A model generated the notes under the pieces. That model was not told where the DNA came from, ran no database searches, and saw nothing but the letters and a program-made list of their open reading frames with translations. From Lineolata rhizophorae (Eukaryota > Ascomycota > Dothideomycetes > Lineolatales > Lineolataceae): a stretch of 64,000 nucleotides of DNA. Below, in pieces: positions 1-11,961 of this stretch (within the stretch, counting starts at the first letter, position 1; each line of letters opens with the position of its first letter). The position numbers and the translations under genes were made by a program. The stretch is taken from contig MU001682.1 of NCBI GenBank assembly GCA_010093515.1, forward strand, positions 792,215-856,214, in the 5' to 3' direction.

Positions 1-342
1 CTTGGCAAAAGTGGTCGGCTCGCTTGGGTGGTCGGTTCGCTTGTGAAGTACGTTACTATATTCTTGGAAATCGTGGTGATTCGAGCCTTTTGATTGAATT
101 GACAACTTGGTTGATACCTAGTTATAACGAGAAGGAACGTCGATTGAGACCTCATTTTGCAAGGGATGCTTTGGAAGGACACATTCCGTCATGTAATCTT
201 ATTTGGGTTTTCTTCTCTCCTTTTCTATTTCATATCAAGTAGGATTCTTATAATTGCTTTTATAATGGCATTAAATTGGCGGTACGGCGCTGACCCTCAA
301 TTCAAGAACCTTTGCTGTACACATCCGCTATTTTTACCTTCC
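1..342. other. Left-edge intergenic DNA
   Basis: No gene is recognised here. The stretch is moderately AT-rich and only short open frames with random-looking composition cross it. It is probably the 3' flank of the racemase-like gene that ends at 343. Confidence 0.5.
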
Positions 343-1250
343 TCACGAGTCCAATCTCACCGCACCTTCCAACCATGCTACGCCAGCCTGCACCCCATCC
401 ACGATCCTCACCCTTCTCCCTTCCTCTTCTCCTAGTTCCTCCAAACAAGCTTCCCTCACAATCTCATTCATACCCGCCATGCCGGCACACCCAAGACAAA
501 TCGCGCCGACCTTCCCCTTCCTGACCAGCCTCCTCGTCGCATCCATCATCTTCCTCCTCACCTCCTCCGGCGGCGCATCATGCAGCTCGGTAGCATCTAG
601 TCCGGTCGTTTCTACGCCCGCAAACCTCGCGCTGATATCTTCCGGGGCACTGCTCTTGCCTTGCTTTGCCGCCGTGCCGAGGAAGGCTTCGACCGCCTCG
701 CTCAAAATGGCCTCCCATTGCCGTCCCGTGCTTACGATGCCGAAACGCTCGCCGGGCTGAACGAGTTGCAGCGCTGCGCTTACGCTCGCGTCGAAGATGC
801 CGGTCACGGGCTTGTTGGCTTCGCGGATGGAGGGTTCGCGCTTGAGGATGGGGACTAGTGGGTGGGCGGAGTAGCAGGCGACCAGGATGGCGTCGTTGAA
901 AGCTAAGAGGGGCAGCAGATGCGGGAGGCAGTGGCGGGCGGATTCAATAGCGTCGTCTTCGTTGTTGATGGATTTGGGTCCGGATGGGGCAGTGAAGAAG
1001 GTGAGTGAGGCCTGGTGGCGATTAGTGAATGCTTTATGGGCTGATAGAGCGGAAATCATGTCGGGGTTGCATGATGTCTAAAAATCCATCATAGGAGGCC
1101 TACATAACTGCTATTGAGCCGGCGTGTGTGTGGAGAGAACAGAAAACTTACGTCTTTGAAGCCCAGTTTTGAGGTTAGAGGCTTCAATGCCTCGGTCATG
1201 GCCTCAGTGGAGTTGGGATTGACAACTAGAATTGAATATTCGGCGCGCAT
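343..1250 (-). CDS. DCG1-like Asp/Glu/hydantoin racemase family protein
   Basis: Two exons on the minus strand, 1152-1250 and 343-1077, joined in phase 0 over a 74 bp intron with a GTAAGT donor and TAG acceptor; about 278 residues. Exon 1 gives the family's N-terminal strand motif ILVVNPNST, and exon 2 continues with the TSCNPDMISA and APSGPKSI segments. The two cysteines expected of the racemase fold lie in an LVACYSAHPLVP segment and a C-terminal AICLGCAGM segment. Yeast DCG1 lies in the allantoin (DAL) gene cluster and is thought to act in purine-nitrogen use, but its reaction is not firmly known; here an allantoicase gene lies 6 kb away. The start is ATG at 1250, because only this exon supplies the N-terminal strand. 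It shares a 398 bp divergent promoter with the cyclophilin gene. Confidence 0.85.
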
Positions 1251-1648
1251 ATTGACGGCTTGAACCCGAATTGGCTGGTAAATGTAGGAGAAGACGTCTA
1301 TTTAACGATTGAAGCCTGGAAAAGTCTTCTAATGCGGAGGAAGTCATGTGGGAGGGGCTTCGTAGGGCTGAATTTGCCACAGTGAGCCACACATGCGCCA
1401 CGCATGCGCCACACGTGGTCGTGGCTTCCCCGAGAGCTTCGCGGCCGCAGCGCCATCACCAGCCGAACATCCGCAATTCTTCCTCCCTCGAGCCTGCAGA
1501 CTCCCCGTTCTACACCTTCAACTACCGCCAACTTCTCCTCTCCCATGAGCCTCGCATCCTGATATTGCGCGCGCAGCCTCTGCGCATCCGACTTTATCCC
1601 TGTCGTTGCCATCTTGCCTGATCGCGGTGATTGGAAAGCGATTTCCAG

Positions 1649-3549
1649 ATGGGTAAAGGTAAGTCGCATCGCGAGTTTCTCTCGTAGGATCCGACTTCGA
1701 CGAGCAGGTTAAAAATAAAGATTCTCCCGGCAGGTACCGACAAGCTCTACATCACGCACTCAGAGTGGGCGTCTTCGGACGCCTACTCCGCCAGTGCAGG
1801 TGCCGGCGTCGGAGCGCGCCGCGACGCGCCCACCTTCAAGCGGCTCCCCTTCAACTATTGCGCCTTGACGCTACAGCCCTTTTCGCACCCAGTCTGCACG
1901 CCGACCGGCACCGTATTCGATCTCGAGCACATCGCTGCCTACCTGAAGAAGCACGGTAACGTGAACCCGGTCGATGGCGGGCCGCTCAAACCATCCGAGC
2001 TGCTGAAGCTTGACTTTACCAAGAACGAGGATGGGGAGTACGTGGACCCGGTGACGATGAAACCATTTACGGACAATACACATTTGGTGGCGCTGAGCAC
2101 GAGTGGAAACGTCTTCGCCTGGGACACGGTGCACAGGCTCAACATCAAGGCGAAGAACTGGCGCGACTTGGTGTCGGACGAGGAGTTTTCGCGCAAGGAC
2201 ATTATCACCTTGCAGGACCCGCAAAACGTCGTGGACCGGGACATTTCGTCGTTCAAGCACTGGAAGGAGAGCGACGGGGCGGAGCCCGAGGGCAAGGGCT
2301 CCATCAATACGGCCGCACTGGGCAGCGGCGCCGACTTGAGGGTCCTGAAGGCCAAGGAAGCAGTGGCTAAATCGCGCGAGGAGCGCGCAAAGACGAACGA
2401 CCCGAACCATACCCTGTCGCTTCAGAAGAAGGCAGGCGCTCAAGGAACGGGTGACAAGCCAGTCAACGTCGGCATGCGGCCCGCGCGTGCGATTCCCGCG
2501 AATGCATCGCAGCACACGACGGGCATGGCGGCCGCGTCGTTCACCAGCACCGGGGTGACCCCGCATACCTCGGGAGAGCGTGCTCTCTTGACCGACGAGG
2601 AGTACATGTTGCGACCGAAGCGCGTCAAGATGAAGGGATACGCGCGGCTGGTGACGAATCTGGGCGAGGTGACGATCGAGCTGATGCCCGAGTGGGCGCC
2701 GAAGGCGGTATGGAATTTCGTGCAGCTAGCCAAGAAGGGGTACTACGACGGGATCTCGTTTCATCGGAACATCAAGAACTTCATGGTTGGCCACTCCTTC
2801 GTCCGTCGAAGTCATCATTTGCAATCCTCTACTAACCAATCCGCGCGCCGCAGATCCAAGGCGGCGACCCGACCGGCTCCGGCCGCGGCGGCCAGTCCAT
2901 CTGGAACAAGCACTTCAACGACGAGATCGAAGGCCCCAACACCCACTCGGCCCGCGGCATCGTGTCCATGGCCAACAAGGGCAAGAACACAAACGGCTCC
3001 CAGTTCTTCATCACCTACCGCGCGCTGCCGCACCTGAACCGCAAGCACACCATCTTCGCGCGCGCCGTCCTGTCGGCGGCGGACCCGGCCATCGGCGCCG
3101 GCGTCGACCCCGCCGCCGCCGCCCGCGGCGCCGAGACCCTGCGCCGCCTCGAGGCCGTGCCCACGGACGCGAAAGATCGCCCGGAAGAGGAGTGCGTGCT
3201 TAGCCGCGTGCTGGTCTTTGTGGACCCGTTCGAGGAGTTTTTACGCGAGAAGGCGGAGGGGGAGAGGCGAGAGAAGGAGCGCGAGGAGGTGCGGAGGCAG
3301 GGCGGAGCTGACGACGAGCGCACCACGTGGACGGGGAAGAGGATCCGGTTAGATGGGAAGGCTGAGGAGAAGGAGGAGAAGGAGGTCGGGTGGTATTTGA
3401 AGAAGGTTTTGGCGGAGAAGAAGGCTAAGGAGGCACGGGGCCTGGAGGAGGAGGACGAAATTGTGGGCGAGTGGGATGAGCCTGTTGAGGAGCCTAAGAA
3501 GAAAAAGGCTAGGACGGGGGGTGGCTTTGGGAACTTTGATAATTGGTGA
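1649..3549 (+). CDS. cyp8: U-box cyclophilin, PPIL2/Cyp60 type (peptidyl-prolyl isomerase and putative E3 ligase)
   Basis: Three exons: 1649-1658, 1734-2785 and 2854-3549 (introns 75 and 68 bp), giving 585 residues. The first exon codes only MGK plus one base, so the open frame from 1865 misses the true start. Residues about 37-110 form a U-box ([16 protein letters not shown], then a second half around [11 protein letters not shown]). A cyclophilin domain follows from about residue 320, with the catalytic FHR, QGGDPTG and GSQFFIT motifs. The usual active-site tryptophan segment reads HLNRKHTIF, so that tryptophan is replaced, as is common in PPIL2 proteins. A Lys/Glu-rich C-terminal tail ends the protein. 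PPIL2 relatives are nuclear and spliceosome-associated. Intron 2 splits the cyclophilin domain just after the NFM of its N-terminal half. Confidence 0.92.
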
Positions 3550-4102
3550 TGGGGAAGGTGGATAGGTGATGCGCGCCGGATAATGTTGGCGCTGGATGTA
3601 TGACGTGCGGTGGATTCATGTTCTCGGGATTAGGCTCCTGAGATCAGACTCTTGGGAGTACGCTCAGCATCGCGCTCCGTCGGTTATTCGGGGCCCCGGA
3701 CTTTTTGGAATAAGGCGCAGTTTGCACAAATAAATACCCGGATCACAACAAGCATGCATCAACATGTGGGATGAAAACTGCTGTTAGAGTTTTTGTAGGT
3801 AAAATTTCATTATTTCCTGTTTCATTAAAGGTTTCTTTAAATGGCGTGTTTCTCCAGATACCCAAGTCCTAACTGTAAGCATCACCACATAGGTCCCTAT
3901 GTTCCCTATTATTACCCGATAAGTGTACGACCCGAGTATGCAATTTTATATCCGTTGCCATGAACCGATGAAGATACGGAGACGAAACCGATATTAGCCA
4001 GCGAATGGTCGGCCATAAGCCCAAAAATCCAAGATTCTTCTTTTCCAAGACCAGACTACCCTTCGCCGACATCGCTTTCCCGAGCGTGGCAGAGAGGCAG
4101 GC
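3550..4102. other. Intergenic DNA between convergent genes
   Basis: About 550 bp between the 3' ends of the cyclophilin (+) and sulfotransferase-like (-) genes. No gene is seen. It should hold both 3' UTRs; there are AT-rich stretches around 3720-3850. Confidence 0.5.
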
Positions 4103-6051
4103 TCAGACCTTGATGGCAAACTGCTTAAGGTACTCGTAGTCTGGGACGTTCGCGTCGACGGTTTCCTTGATGACTTTTGCGCCTTTCTCACCGTACTTCG
4201 TGGTCCACTCGGCGTAGAGCTCTTCGTCCGACTTGCGTTTCTTCTTCTGTCGTTAGCGGGAAACGGCATCAGCGCCTGCCTCCAACCCTTGTACCGCGGC
4301 GAGTAGAGGACAAAAGAAAAGTTTGGAGAACAGCAGTGCCAGAGCCAGGCATCATGTGCTACTGCGCTCACGTCGTGCATCTCAAGGGCATGTAGGAACG
4401 TAGTCGGGACAAAGGGAAGGGGAAAGCAGAGGGAAATGAGAACATACCTTTTCCCTCGGCTTCAACTCGGTCGAGTCAATCGCGTCCTCATGGAACCCCT
4501 TCCACTTCTCAAACGCCGCCTTCGCCCTGCCATGATCATCCTCGGAATCCCACTTCAGCATGTCCTCCTCAAAAGGGATGCCCGTCCTACGACAAAACTC
4601 TCTGATGACGCCGACGGGGTTATCCAGCAAGTCGTCGGCGTCGACGACGGTGACGTCGACGCCCGACTCGCCGCCGACCAGGCCCGTCGTCCGCAGGTAG
4701 TCGAAGCCGCGCCGCAGCTCGTCGTAGCCGGCCTCGGCCGGCATGAAGTCGTCGAAGCCCGTCAGCGCCACCAGCGGCGGCACGCAGCACCGGTAGTAGC
4801 TCGGCACGCTGCTGCGCGGGTGCCGGATCAGGAAGGTCCAGTGGAAGCGCGCGAGCAGGGCGCGCGGCACCACCGTCGGGTTGCCGGGCTCGTCCGCGTC
4901 GTCCCCGTCGGCGTGCGCGGCCGCGGCCGCGAGGTCCGCTGCCGCCGGGTTGGGCTCCGACGGCGTCGACGGCGACGAGCCCGAGCCCGAGCCCGACGAC
5001 GTCGTCGAGTCGGCCTCGGCGGCGGCAGCGGGGGGGGGCGCGCCGCCGGCGGTGATGGTGGTCTCGTCGGCGCCGGTGCCGACGCCGCGGCGGAACTGGC
5101 GCAACGAAGGCGCGATGCTAGCGGGCTTGCGGTCCGGCGGCATGAAGTATTGCATCATGTCCTTGATGAAGAGGCGTTTACCCTGGTTTTGGGAGGAAGA
5201 AGAAGGGTAAGTAGTCGGGAGTGGTGAGAGGGCGAGGAAGGGGTCGAGACAGGCACATCATGCAGGCGGAATGTGCGAGCAAGACAAAAGCTGGCTTTTC
5301 TTAAGAACGAAGCGGTGGTTTTGGTGTTGAAGTTTTTTCTTTCTTTCTTGGCAAGGAAAGGTCTTATGCGTCGAGTAGACACATAGTTGGGGTGCGGTCC
5401 ATTTGGGCTCGGGGGTCCTCGCAGGGGCGATATGAAGATCGCGGTCGCATTGGGCGAGCGAGGAGTGAGGAGGAGCATATCCAGTTGGTGGAGGAAGCCA
5501 CGACGCAGTTGAGGCGACGCAGGGAGGGAGCACTCGGCGGGCGGATTGGAACCATGCAAAACTGCAAGTGAGGCGACGCAGAGAACCAAGCAAAATATGA
5601 AGAGCAAAAAAGAAGGAAAAGCAAAATTCAAGTGACGGAAGTAGAAACATCGCGCGCGGCTGAGCGGCAAGGAGAGGGTCGAACCTCGGTATTTTCCCGC
5701 TCAATCCGGTCGAGGATGGTCTTGTACGTGCTGCCCGAGAAGCCGCTGCCGACTCGAGTCTCCTCGTCGGCGGCGTAGCGCTCGGCCAGTCTCTCAGGGC
5801 CATAGTACCACGCGTCCCCGAAGGGCTCGTGGACACACTGCAGTGTGTCTTTGCGGGTCATGAAGACCTAGATGGCGTCAGTGCCAGTGCCAGTGCCAGC
5901 GTCAGCGCCAAGGGCCATCGATCATAACGTTCTTCCCATCCGTTTGTTGTTGAGTCCACGGCCGACAAAATATGGAAACGCATACCCGCTCGAAGGCAGT
6001 GGAGCACGCCCGCGGATGGGTGGCTACGAAGATGGGCTTGGCCGACGACAT
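4103..6051 (-). CDS. Fungal P-loop sulfotransferase-like protein
   Basis: Four exons on the minus strand: 5986-6051, 5685-5867, 4448-5182 and 4103-4246, all joined in phase 0, for 375 residues. The first exon carries a Walker-like FVATHPRACSTAFER motif that resembles the PAPS-binding loop of sulfotransferases. Exon 3 has LIRHPRSSVPSYYRC, resembling the 3'-phosphate-binding RxPxxxxxSxY motif. Between them lies an unusual Ala/Ser/Gly/Pro-rich low-complexity insert (about residues 115-165). The C-terminus is a short charged exon ending QFAIKV. The 502 bp second intron is long for this window. The open frame begins upstream at TTG, so I chose the ATG at 6051, which puts the P-loop at residues 8-22. 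The substrate cannot be told from sequence; the family is widespread in Pezizomycotina and mostly uncharacterised. Confidence 0.82.
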
Positions 6052-7055
6052 CTCGACGTGCACGAAACGCTCGCTGTATTCCAAGCGGAGGACGATCGGG
6101 GCCAGACGGAGGTCTTAATTGTCTGTCTCGCGGATGCCAGGACAGAGGTAAGACAAAGAGGGACCGGCGGCAGAATCACTCGACGACAACAACCAAGGGC
6201 CAATAGTCCCCAATGAGTAGTGTTTCAACTCGGACACTGGCCGAAAAGGAGCTCCAGCGGAAAAGTATCGATCACTCCCAGAATGCCTTTTGCCTTTTCC
6301 GTTTCGGCGGCCTTCTGGAGAGGCTTTGAAATACTCCCTCTCCGGTGAGCAAGAGGGGAGAAATAAGCAAGGTGAAGTTCAAGGCGTGAGGGGGGGACGC
6401 AGAACGGCATCGTGTCCCTTTTAAGCTGGGCGGCCGATGCGGCCAACCACCAGGGCAAGCCCACCGACGCCCCCAATTCGCCCGCCCTGAGCGGCATGTG
6501 TTCGGGCGCGGGGTTGCGCTGCTAGTGGTGGAAGTAATCCCTGCACCGGGCTGGCTCAGCCTCGCGCCGTTTGCGAGCGGGCTGTATACGATCCGGGCGT
6601 GCATGTGTGTGGGGTGTGCGTGCCGGCGTGGTGTGGATGGTTGGACGGCGTTCCCGGCTCCTCGGCGTCAGGGCTGGGCGACGGTTGGCAACGGGCCAGC
6701 CAGGACCTTCACCACCAGGGACAGGCGGCGCCAGCGGCGGCCGGCGGGAAAGCGATGCGCGCGATGATGTCGGCGTCGCTGGACGGCGCCGGCCGCCATC
6801 ACGCAATCGGCGCCCTCCGGCCCTGGTCGGACCCCCAGCACCCCTCCCCCACCCCTGGCCGTCCTCGGCCGCCATGATATCTTCGCTGCCCCACCCCGCC
6901 ATTACCCGCCCATCCCTCCATCACCAGCCCCTCTTCCCGGAAGCCGCAGAAACAAAGGCCATTGGCCCCCTTGCCTTCGTCCCTGTCGTGTCACATTCTC
7001 GGAGTGTTTTCCGTACGTCTTGCAATCCGTAATAACAATCTTTGCAAGCACTCAG
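6052..7055. other. Divergent promoter region, sulfotransferase-like gene and allantoicase
   Basis: About 1 kb, very GC-rich between 6500 and 6900, with overlapping open frames on both strands that look like composition artefacts. No gene is supported. It contains the upstream regions of both flanking genes. Confidence 0.5.
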
Positions 7056-7112
7056 TTATCACCACCACTGCTGCTGAGCCGTGCCTATCTCAAGCACTGC
7101 AAATCGCTATCT
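7056..7112. promoter_or_regulatory. Cluster of HGATAR (AreA/NIT2-type) motifs upstream of allantoicase
   Basis: Three matches to HGATAR on the minus strand: TGATAA (read as TTATCA, 7056-7061) and two AGATAG (read as CTATCT, 7085-7090 and 7107-7112). All lie 51-107 bp upstream of the allantoicase ATG at 7163. Fungal GATA factors of the AreA/NIT2 type bind pairs of such sites in nitrogen-catabolic promoters. The assignment rests on motif match and context only. Confidence 0.5.
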
Positions 7113-7162
7113 TTGAGCGTATCACGAAAAACGTTGCTGCTGCTACTACCACCACTTCCACC

Positions 7163-8489
7163 ATGGAGGTCCCAGCCGTGCCTCCGGAAGCCGTACAGGA
7201 GGGCCTCACGGGCGTGCGCCAGATCCCCGCCGAGGATATAGATGCTACCTTCAAATCCAACACTATAGGTCAGTTATTAGGCTACTTGAGCATCTCGAAG
7301 AAACAACAGAAACCATGACACAAACTCCTATTTTCTCACTTGGCCATCCACTCAATCTACCGGTCCGCCTTTCGGTTGACTTACCTCTCACCCGTTCGAC
7401 CCACGATCTGTCTGTTCACTCAACCGTCTGTCCATTCCCCACCAGTCCACCTTCTCACACTGATCCACCGCCTCACTCACCACTCCGTTCCCAGACCTCG
7501 TTTCCAAACCCCTCGGGTCCCGCATCGTCTCCCTCTCAGACGAATGGTTCGCCTCGGCCTCCAACCTCACCACGCCCACCCCGCCCGTCCGCAAACCCGG
7601 CGTCTTCACCCACGCCGGCGCGTGGTACGACGGCTGGGAGACGCGGCGACACAACCGGGCGCCGTTCGACTTCGTCATCTTCCGGCTGGGCGTGGCCTCG
7701 GGCCGGGTGCACGGCGTCGAGGTCGACACGGCCTTCTTCAACGGCAACCACGCGCCCGAGGTCAGCGTCGAGGGCTGCGCGCTCGGCGCCGACGACGACG
7801 ACGACGAGGCCCGCCTCGGCGCCCCCGACTTCCCCGCCTGGGAGCCCGTCCTGCCCAGGCAGGAGTGCGGGCCCTCCCGGCGCCACGCCTGGCTGCTGCC
7901 GCCGCGCCCGGCCGCGCCCGCCTACACCCACGTCCGCCTCGCCATGTACCCGGACGGCGGCATCGCGCGCTTCCGGCTGTACGGGCTCGCGGAGCCCGTC
8001 TTCCCGGCGGCGGCGGACGCGGTGCTCGACCTGGCGGCGGCGGTCAACGGCGGCGTCGCGGCCGCGTGCTCGGACCAGCACTTCGGCGCCAAGGACAACC
8101 TGCTGCTGCCGGGCCGCGGCGTCGACATGGGCGACGGCTGGGAGACGAAGCGGACGCGCGGCCCGCACGTCGACTGGGTGGTCGTCAAGCTGGGGGCCCC
8201 CGGCGAGGTCGTCAAGGTCGTCGTCGATACGGCGCATTTCCGCGGCAACTTCCCGCAGAAGGTGGCTGTCTTTGCGGGGCGCTGGGCGGAGGGCGTGCTG
8301 CCGGGGAGCGAGGATAAGGGGTGGGTTGAGGTGCTGGAGCCGATGGAGACGGGGCCGGATAGGGAGCATGAGTATGGGGCGGATGTGCTGAAGAATGTGA
8401 AGGGGGAGACGTATTCGCATCTGAAGTTGGTGATTATTCCGGACGGAGGGGTGAAGAGGTTTAGAGTGTTTGGGCGGAGGCGCGTCTAG
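7163..8489 (+). CDS. Allantoicase (allantoate amidinohydrolase)
   Basis: Two exons, 7163-7268 and 7495-8489, joined in phase 1 across a 226 bp intron, giving 366 residues. The enzyme hydrolyses allantoate to ureidoglycolate and urea in purine degradation. Both tandem allantoicase repeats are visible. Repeat 1 runs from the exon junction (SDEWFA), through HAGAWYDGWETRR and GVEVDTAFFNGNHAPE, to RLAMYPDGGIARFRLYG. Repeat 2 runs from FGAKDNLLLPGRGVDMGDGWETKR, through VVVDTAHFRGNFPQ, to LVIIPDGGVKRFRVFGRR. Length matches the family. ATG 7163 sits in a CCACCATGG context and follows the GATA-motif cluster. The coding region is extremely GC-rich, and the intron is pyrimidine-rich. Urea release links it to nitrogen scavenging, as does the DCG1-like gene upstream. 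Confidence 0.93.
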
Positions 8490-8930
8490 GTTCGTTCGCT
8501 TTTATGGGTAGGTGCGCGACTCCGGCACAAGAGATATGGCGATGTATGGTCGGGACGGGATGGTTAGATTGCATAGAACCTCGTCGAGATCGGAGCCATA
8601 TGGCGAGGAGGCTCGGAAGAAGGCAATTTGGATTGGCATTACGACTGGAAAAGATTCTGGGACGTCGGACCAAGGATGTACCGACTAGGCGCCGGAAATT
8701 GTTTCAAAGAGTCTATCAGTGATCGAGAGACTGGGAGTAAAAGATTTCTAACGGTTAAAAGTGTTTGATGCATCACGAAGCACGGCTTGCATTGGAAGTT
8801 GATAAAAGACTATGCGTGTGGGACATCAATACACAAAATTGCATGGGGGAAACGGGGAGGAACAAAAGCTTTTGTAACCGGACTCCAAAAGTACCTAGTA
8901 TATAAAATTTGATACCCATATTCAACAAGA
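8490..8930. other. Intergenic DNA between convergent genes
   Basis: About 440 bp between the 3' ends of allantoicase (+) and aspartate-semialdehyde dehydrogenase (-). Nothing beyond probable 3' UTRs is seen. Confidence 0.5.
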
Positions 8931-10352
8931 TTACGCAAAACCCTTGAGAACTGCAGCCTCCGCATTCAAAATGGACGAACCCGCCGCGCCAATAACAGCT
9001 GTATGCCACCGTCAGCATCCACGAGAGACAACATCAAGCATCAGCAAGCATAACGGAAAAAGAGACTTACTGTTATGACTCAAGGCTACAAACATAAAGT
9101 CGAAAATGCCGCTCTCGTCCTCCCTTATCCTCCCCACACTAACGGCATACCCTCTATCCGTCTCCCGATCCAGCCTCGGCTGCGGCCTATCGGGCTCGTC
9201 CATGACGACAATCGCCCTCTCCGGCGCCGACGGACACCCCATGGTCTGCGCCTCGCTCACGTAGTCCCTCATGGCCGCCTTGACCTCGTCGACGCTCGGC
9301 GGCGGCCTCTTGGCGAACCGTAGCGACACGCACGCCGTGTGGCCATCCATGACGGGCACGCGATTGCAGGCGGCGCTGATGCGCAAGCCATGGTACCCGA
9401 AGGCGTCCTTCTCGTCCGGGGCGTCCGGGTCGGCGGCGCCCAGGATCTTCTGGGCCTCCACCTCGAGCTTGTCCTCCTCGCCGGCGATGAAGGGCACCAC
9501 GTTGTCCAGGATGTCCATGGAGGCGACGCCCGGGTAGCCGGCGCCGGAGACGGCCTGCATGGTGACGACGGAGGCGGCGGCGACGGGGCCGAGGCGCGCC
9601 TGCAGCGCCGCCAGCGGGATCACGACGCCGGTGACGGCGCAGTTGGAGTTGCAGACGAGGAAGCCCTTGGCGAGGCCGCGGGCGGCGCGCTGGCGGGGCA
9701 CGGCCGCCAGGTGCGCGAGGTTGACCGTCGGCACGACGAGCGGCACCAGCGCGTCGCGGCGGTGGTTCTTGGCGTTGCTGAAGACGGGCAGGTCGGCGCG
9801 CACGAAGGCCGTCTCTGTCGCGGCGACGGCGATGCGGTTAGCGTCCGGCCGCCGTGCGTGCAACGACGGCGGTTCAGTGGCCGGCCCGGCCGGCCGCCCG
9901 GCCTGACTTACCAACCTCGCCCGCGACGTCGCTGTCCAGCCCCGAGAACACCACGTCGCAGTCGTCGAACTCCTCCGGCGCGCACCGCCGCACGACCATG
10001 TCGCCGACGTCCGGGCCCATCGGCAGCGCCTGCTTCCAGCGCACCGCGGCGCGGTACGGCTTCCCGGCCGAGCGCTCCGACGCGCCCACGGCCTGCAGGT
10101 GGAAGTGCGGGTGCAGGGCTAGGAGCAGGATGAAGCGCTGGCCGACGGAGCCGGTTGCGCCGAGGACGCCTGCGTGCGGACGAGAGGGGGGATCGAAGTC
10201 AGCATGATTGAGGATGAGAAGTTCGAGGCTTGGAGGCTAGGGGTAGGTTGCTTGGTGGCGGAGGTAGGGGGAGGGGAGCAAGGTGGTAACGCACCGCATT
10301 TTCTCGTGGGGAAGTTGCGGTTGTGCGAGGTGGAGAAGTGCTCGATATCCAT
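8931..10352 (-). CDS. Aspartate-semialdehyde dehydrogenase
   Basis: Four exons on the minus strand: 10295-10352, 9912-10169, 9071-9814 and 8931-8998 (introns 125, 97 and 72 bp), giving 375 residues with consistent phases. It reduces aspartyl phosphate to aspartate semialdehyde, the branch point to threonine, methionine and isoleucine; animals lack this enzyme. The N-terminus shows the NADP-binding [13 protein letters not shown] loop, spliced between exons 1 and 2. The catalytic cysteine is Cys164 in the NSNCAVTG motif. The [10 protein letters not shown] segment and the later R/H-containing [13 protein letters not shown] substrate-binding segment are present. The last exon gives the family's C-terminal helix ([13 protein letters not shown]), so the protein is complete. 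It corresponds to yeast HOM2 and lies upstream of TFIIB on the same strand. Confidence 0.93.
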
Positions 10353-11961
10353 GATGGCTTCTTCCTCTTCCTCTCCCTCTTCTCTTTCTTCCTTCGAATC
10401 CAAACGGTGTGTTTCCCTCGCGCGATCGCTTTCGGTCTCGGCCACGGCCTCGGTCTCGGTCTTTGCCCTTAGTGGAGCCGCGTCCAGCAACGGTTCGCTG
10501 CAATCTGTGCGCCGGGGGCCTGAAAGCGTGTCCCGAAATGTGGAGATGCCGTTCCGCCGTGCGGCTGTGGGCGGTGGTAAACGCGGCCGGATATGACTCG
10601 ATCGAGTGGTGTAACTTTTTCGATTTTTACGTTGCGCCGATGTCGCTCGAGCCTGGCCGGGGCCTGGCCCCGCTGACGTGGGGCCATGACATCGATCCCT
10701 GCCGCTGCATATCATCGCGGCGCCCGTCTTGGTTGCATCGGGCACGAGGATGTGTCCGCGCTTTCAATCGAGCAATGCGAACAGAGATCCGATCTGCGAG
10801 GACTAGTGCTGCTGCATTCGCATGCTTCCCGAAAAGTTGGAAGAACTTGAAGGGCTCACCGAGTCCTGCGTACCTGACATCAACTCCATCACCATCTGCG
10901 ACTGCTCCAGACAAGAGCCTCAGTTCCCGGCAAGCAAAGGCATTTATTGGTGCCTTTCAAACTTTACCTAAACACAAGCTGTATAGATTTTATTTTTTTT
11001 TCCTGGTTTTTATCTTTTTGTTTCATTTGACCCGGCAAGGAGTATCTCCTCGCGTATTCGAGTCTCCGCATGAACTCCTTCACCGACACCTTTCCCAAGG
11101 TCGTCATGTCATCATGAATCGCACCCCCTCGCCCGTCCATAATCAACCTTTACGCTCTGCCGGGATATACCTCTGGCCATCAACCGGTCCAGCTCCCCAA
11201 CGCCCATCATCCAACCTCCACCCTCCGCCCTCACCCCTCGATCCTCCATAACTAGTCGCAGGCCGTAGACGGCTCTTCCGCCATCCGCGTTCTCGAGTCC
11301 TAGACATAAGGAAACCTTTTAGTAGTAAATGTCCATGCTTGAGTGATAAACCCAAACTCGACGCAACACAAAAAGAAAAAAAAAAAAGAAAAACGAAAGG
11401 AAAGAAAAGAGACCCAGAACCAAACTGAAGAAGCAAAACCCTACCAAAATATTCGCCGCCGAATGCAAAAAGCGCAACGATCATTACAGTGACAAATGGG
11501 AATACAACCACTTTTCCTGTTCGCGCTCGACTAACACGGCCCTGTTAAGAAAAACGGGCAAAAAAAAAAAAAAAAGGCGCAAGGCAAAAAAAAAAAAAAA
11601 AGAGAAGAAAGAGAAAAAGGAGCCTCTAAAACAAAAGGCAAAATACAACGGAACAAAACAAAAGGGCCAAGGGAAAAAAAAAAGAAAGACCGCAACGACG
11701 CGCGCGCATACAACGCAGCAGCACAAACAGCACGGCACGTACCCTTGACGGCAAGGAGAAGCCAAGACGACATCAGTCGTCCTCACGGCTCGCCCGAGCA
11801 GCCCGCTTCCGTTTCTTCCCCGACTGGCTCTGCTGGCTCTTCTTCCTACAACACCACGCACCACGGCCACACGCACCCGCACCATGTCAGCACAACCGCG
11901 AATGGCATCAACGAAGCAACGCGACAAGACGCAGAGAAAAAAAAAAGCCCACACAACACGC
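10353..11961. other. Intergenic DNA with poly-A and poly-T tracts
   Basis: About 1.6 kb between two minus-strand genes, holding the aspartate-semialdehyde dehydrogenase promoter and the TFIIB 3' flank. Between 11370 and 11700 the plus strand has many runs of 6-15 A within purine-rich sequence. Open frames here translate to Phe-rich (minus) or Lys-rich strings and are composition artefacts. No gene is supported. Confidence 0.5.

Noticed and set aside
11370-11700. Phe/Cys-rich minus-strand frames resembling membrane proteins
   Set aside because: They are translations of poly-A runs on the plus strand in a TFIIB 3' flank.
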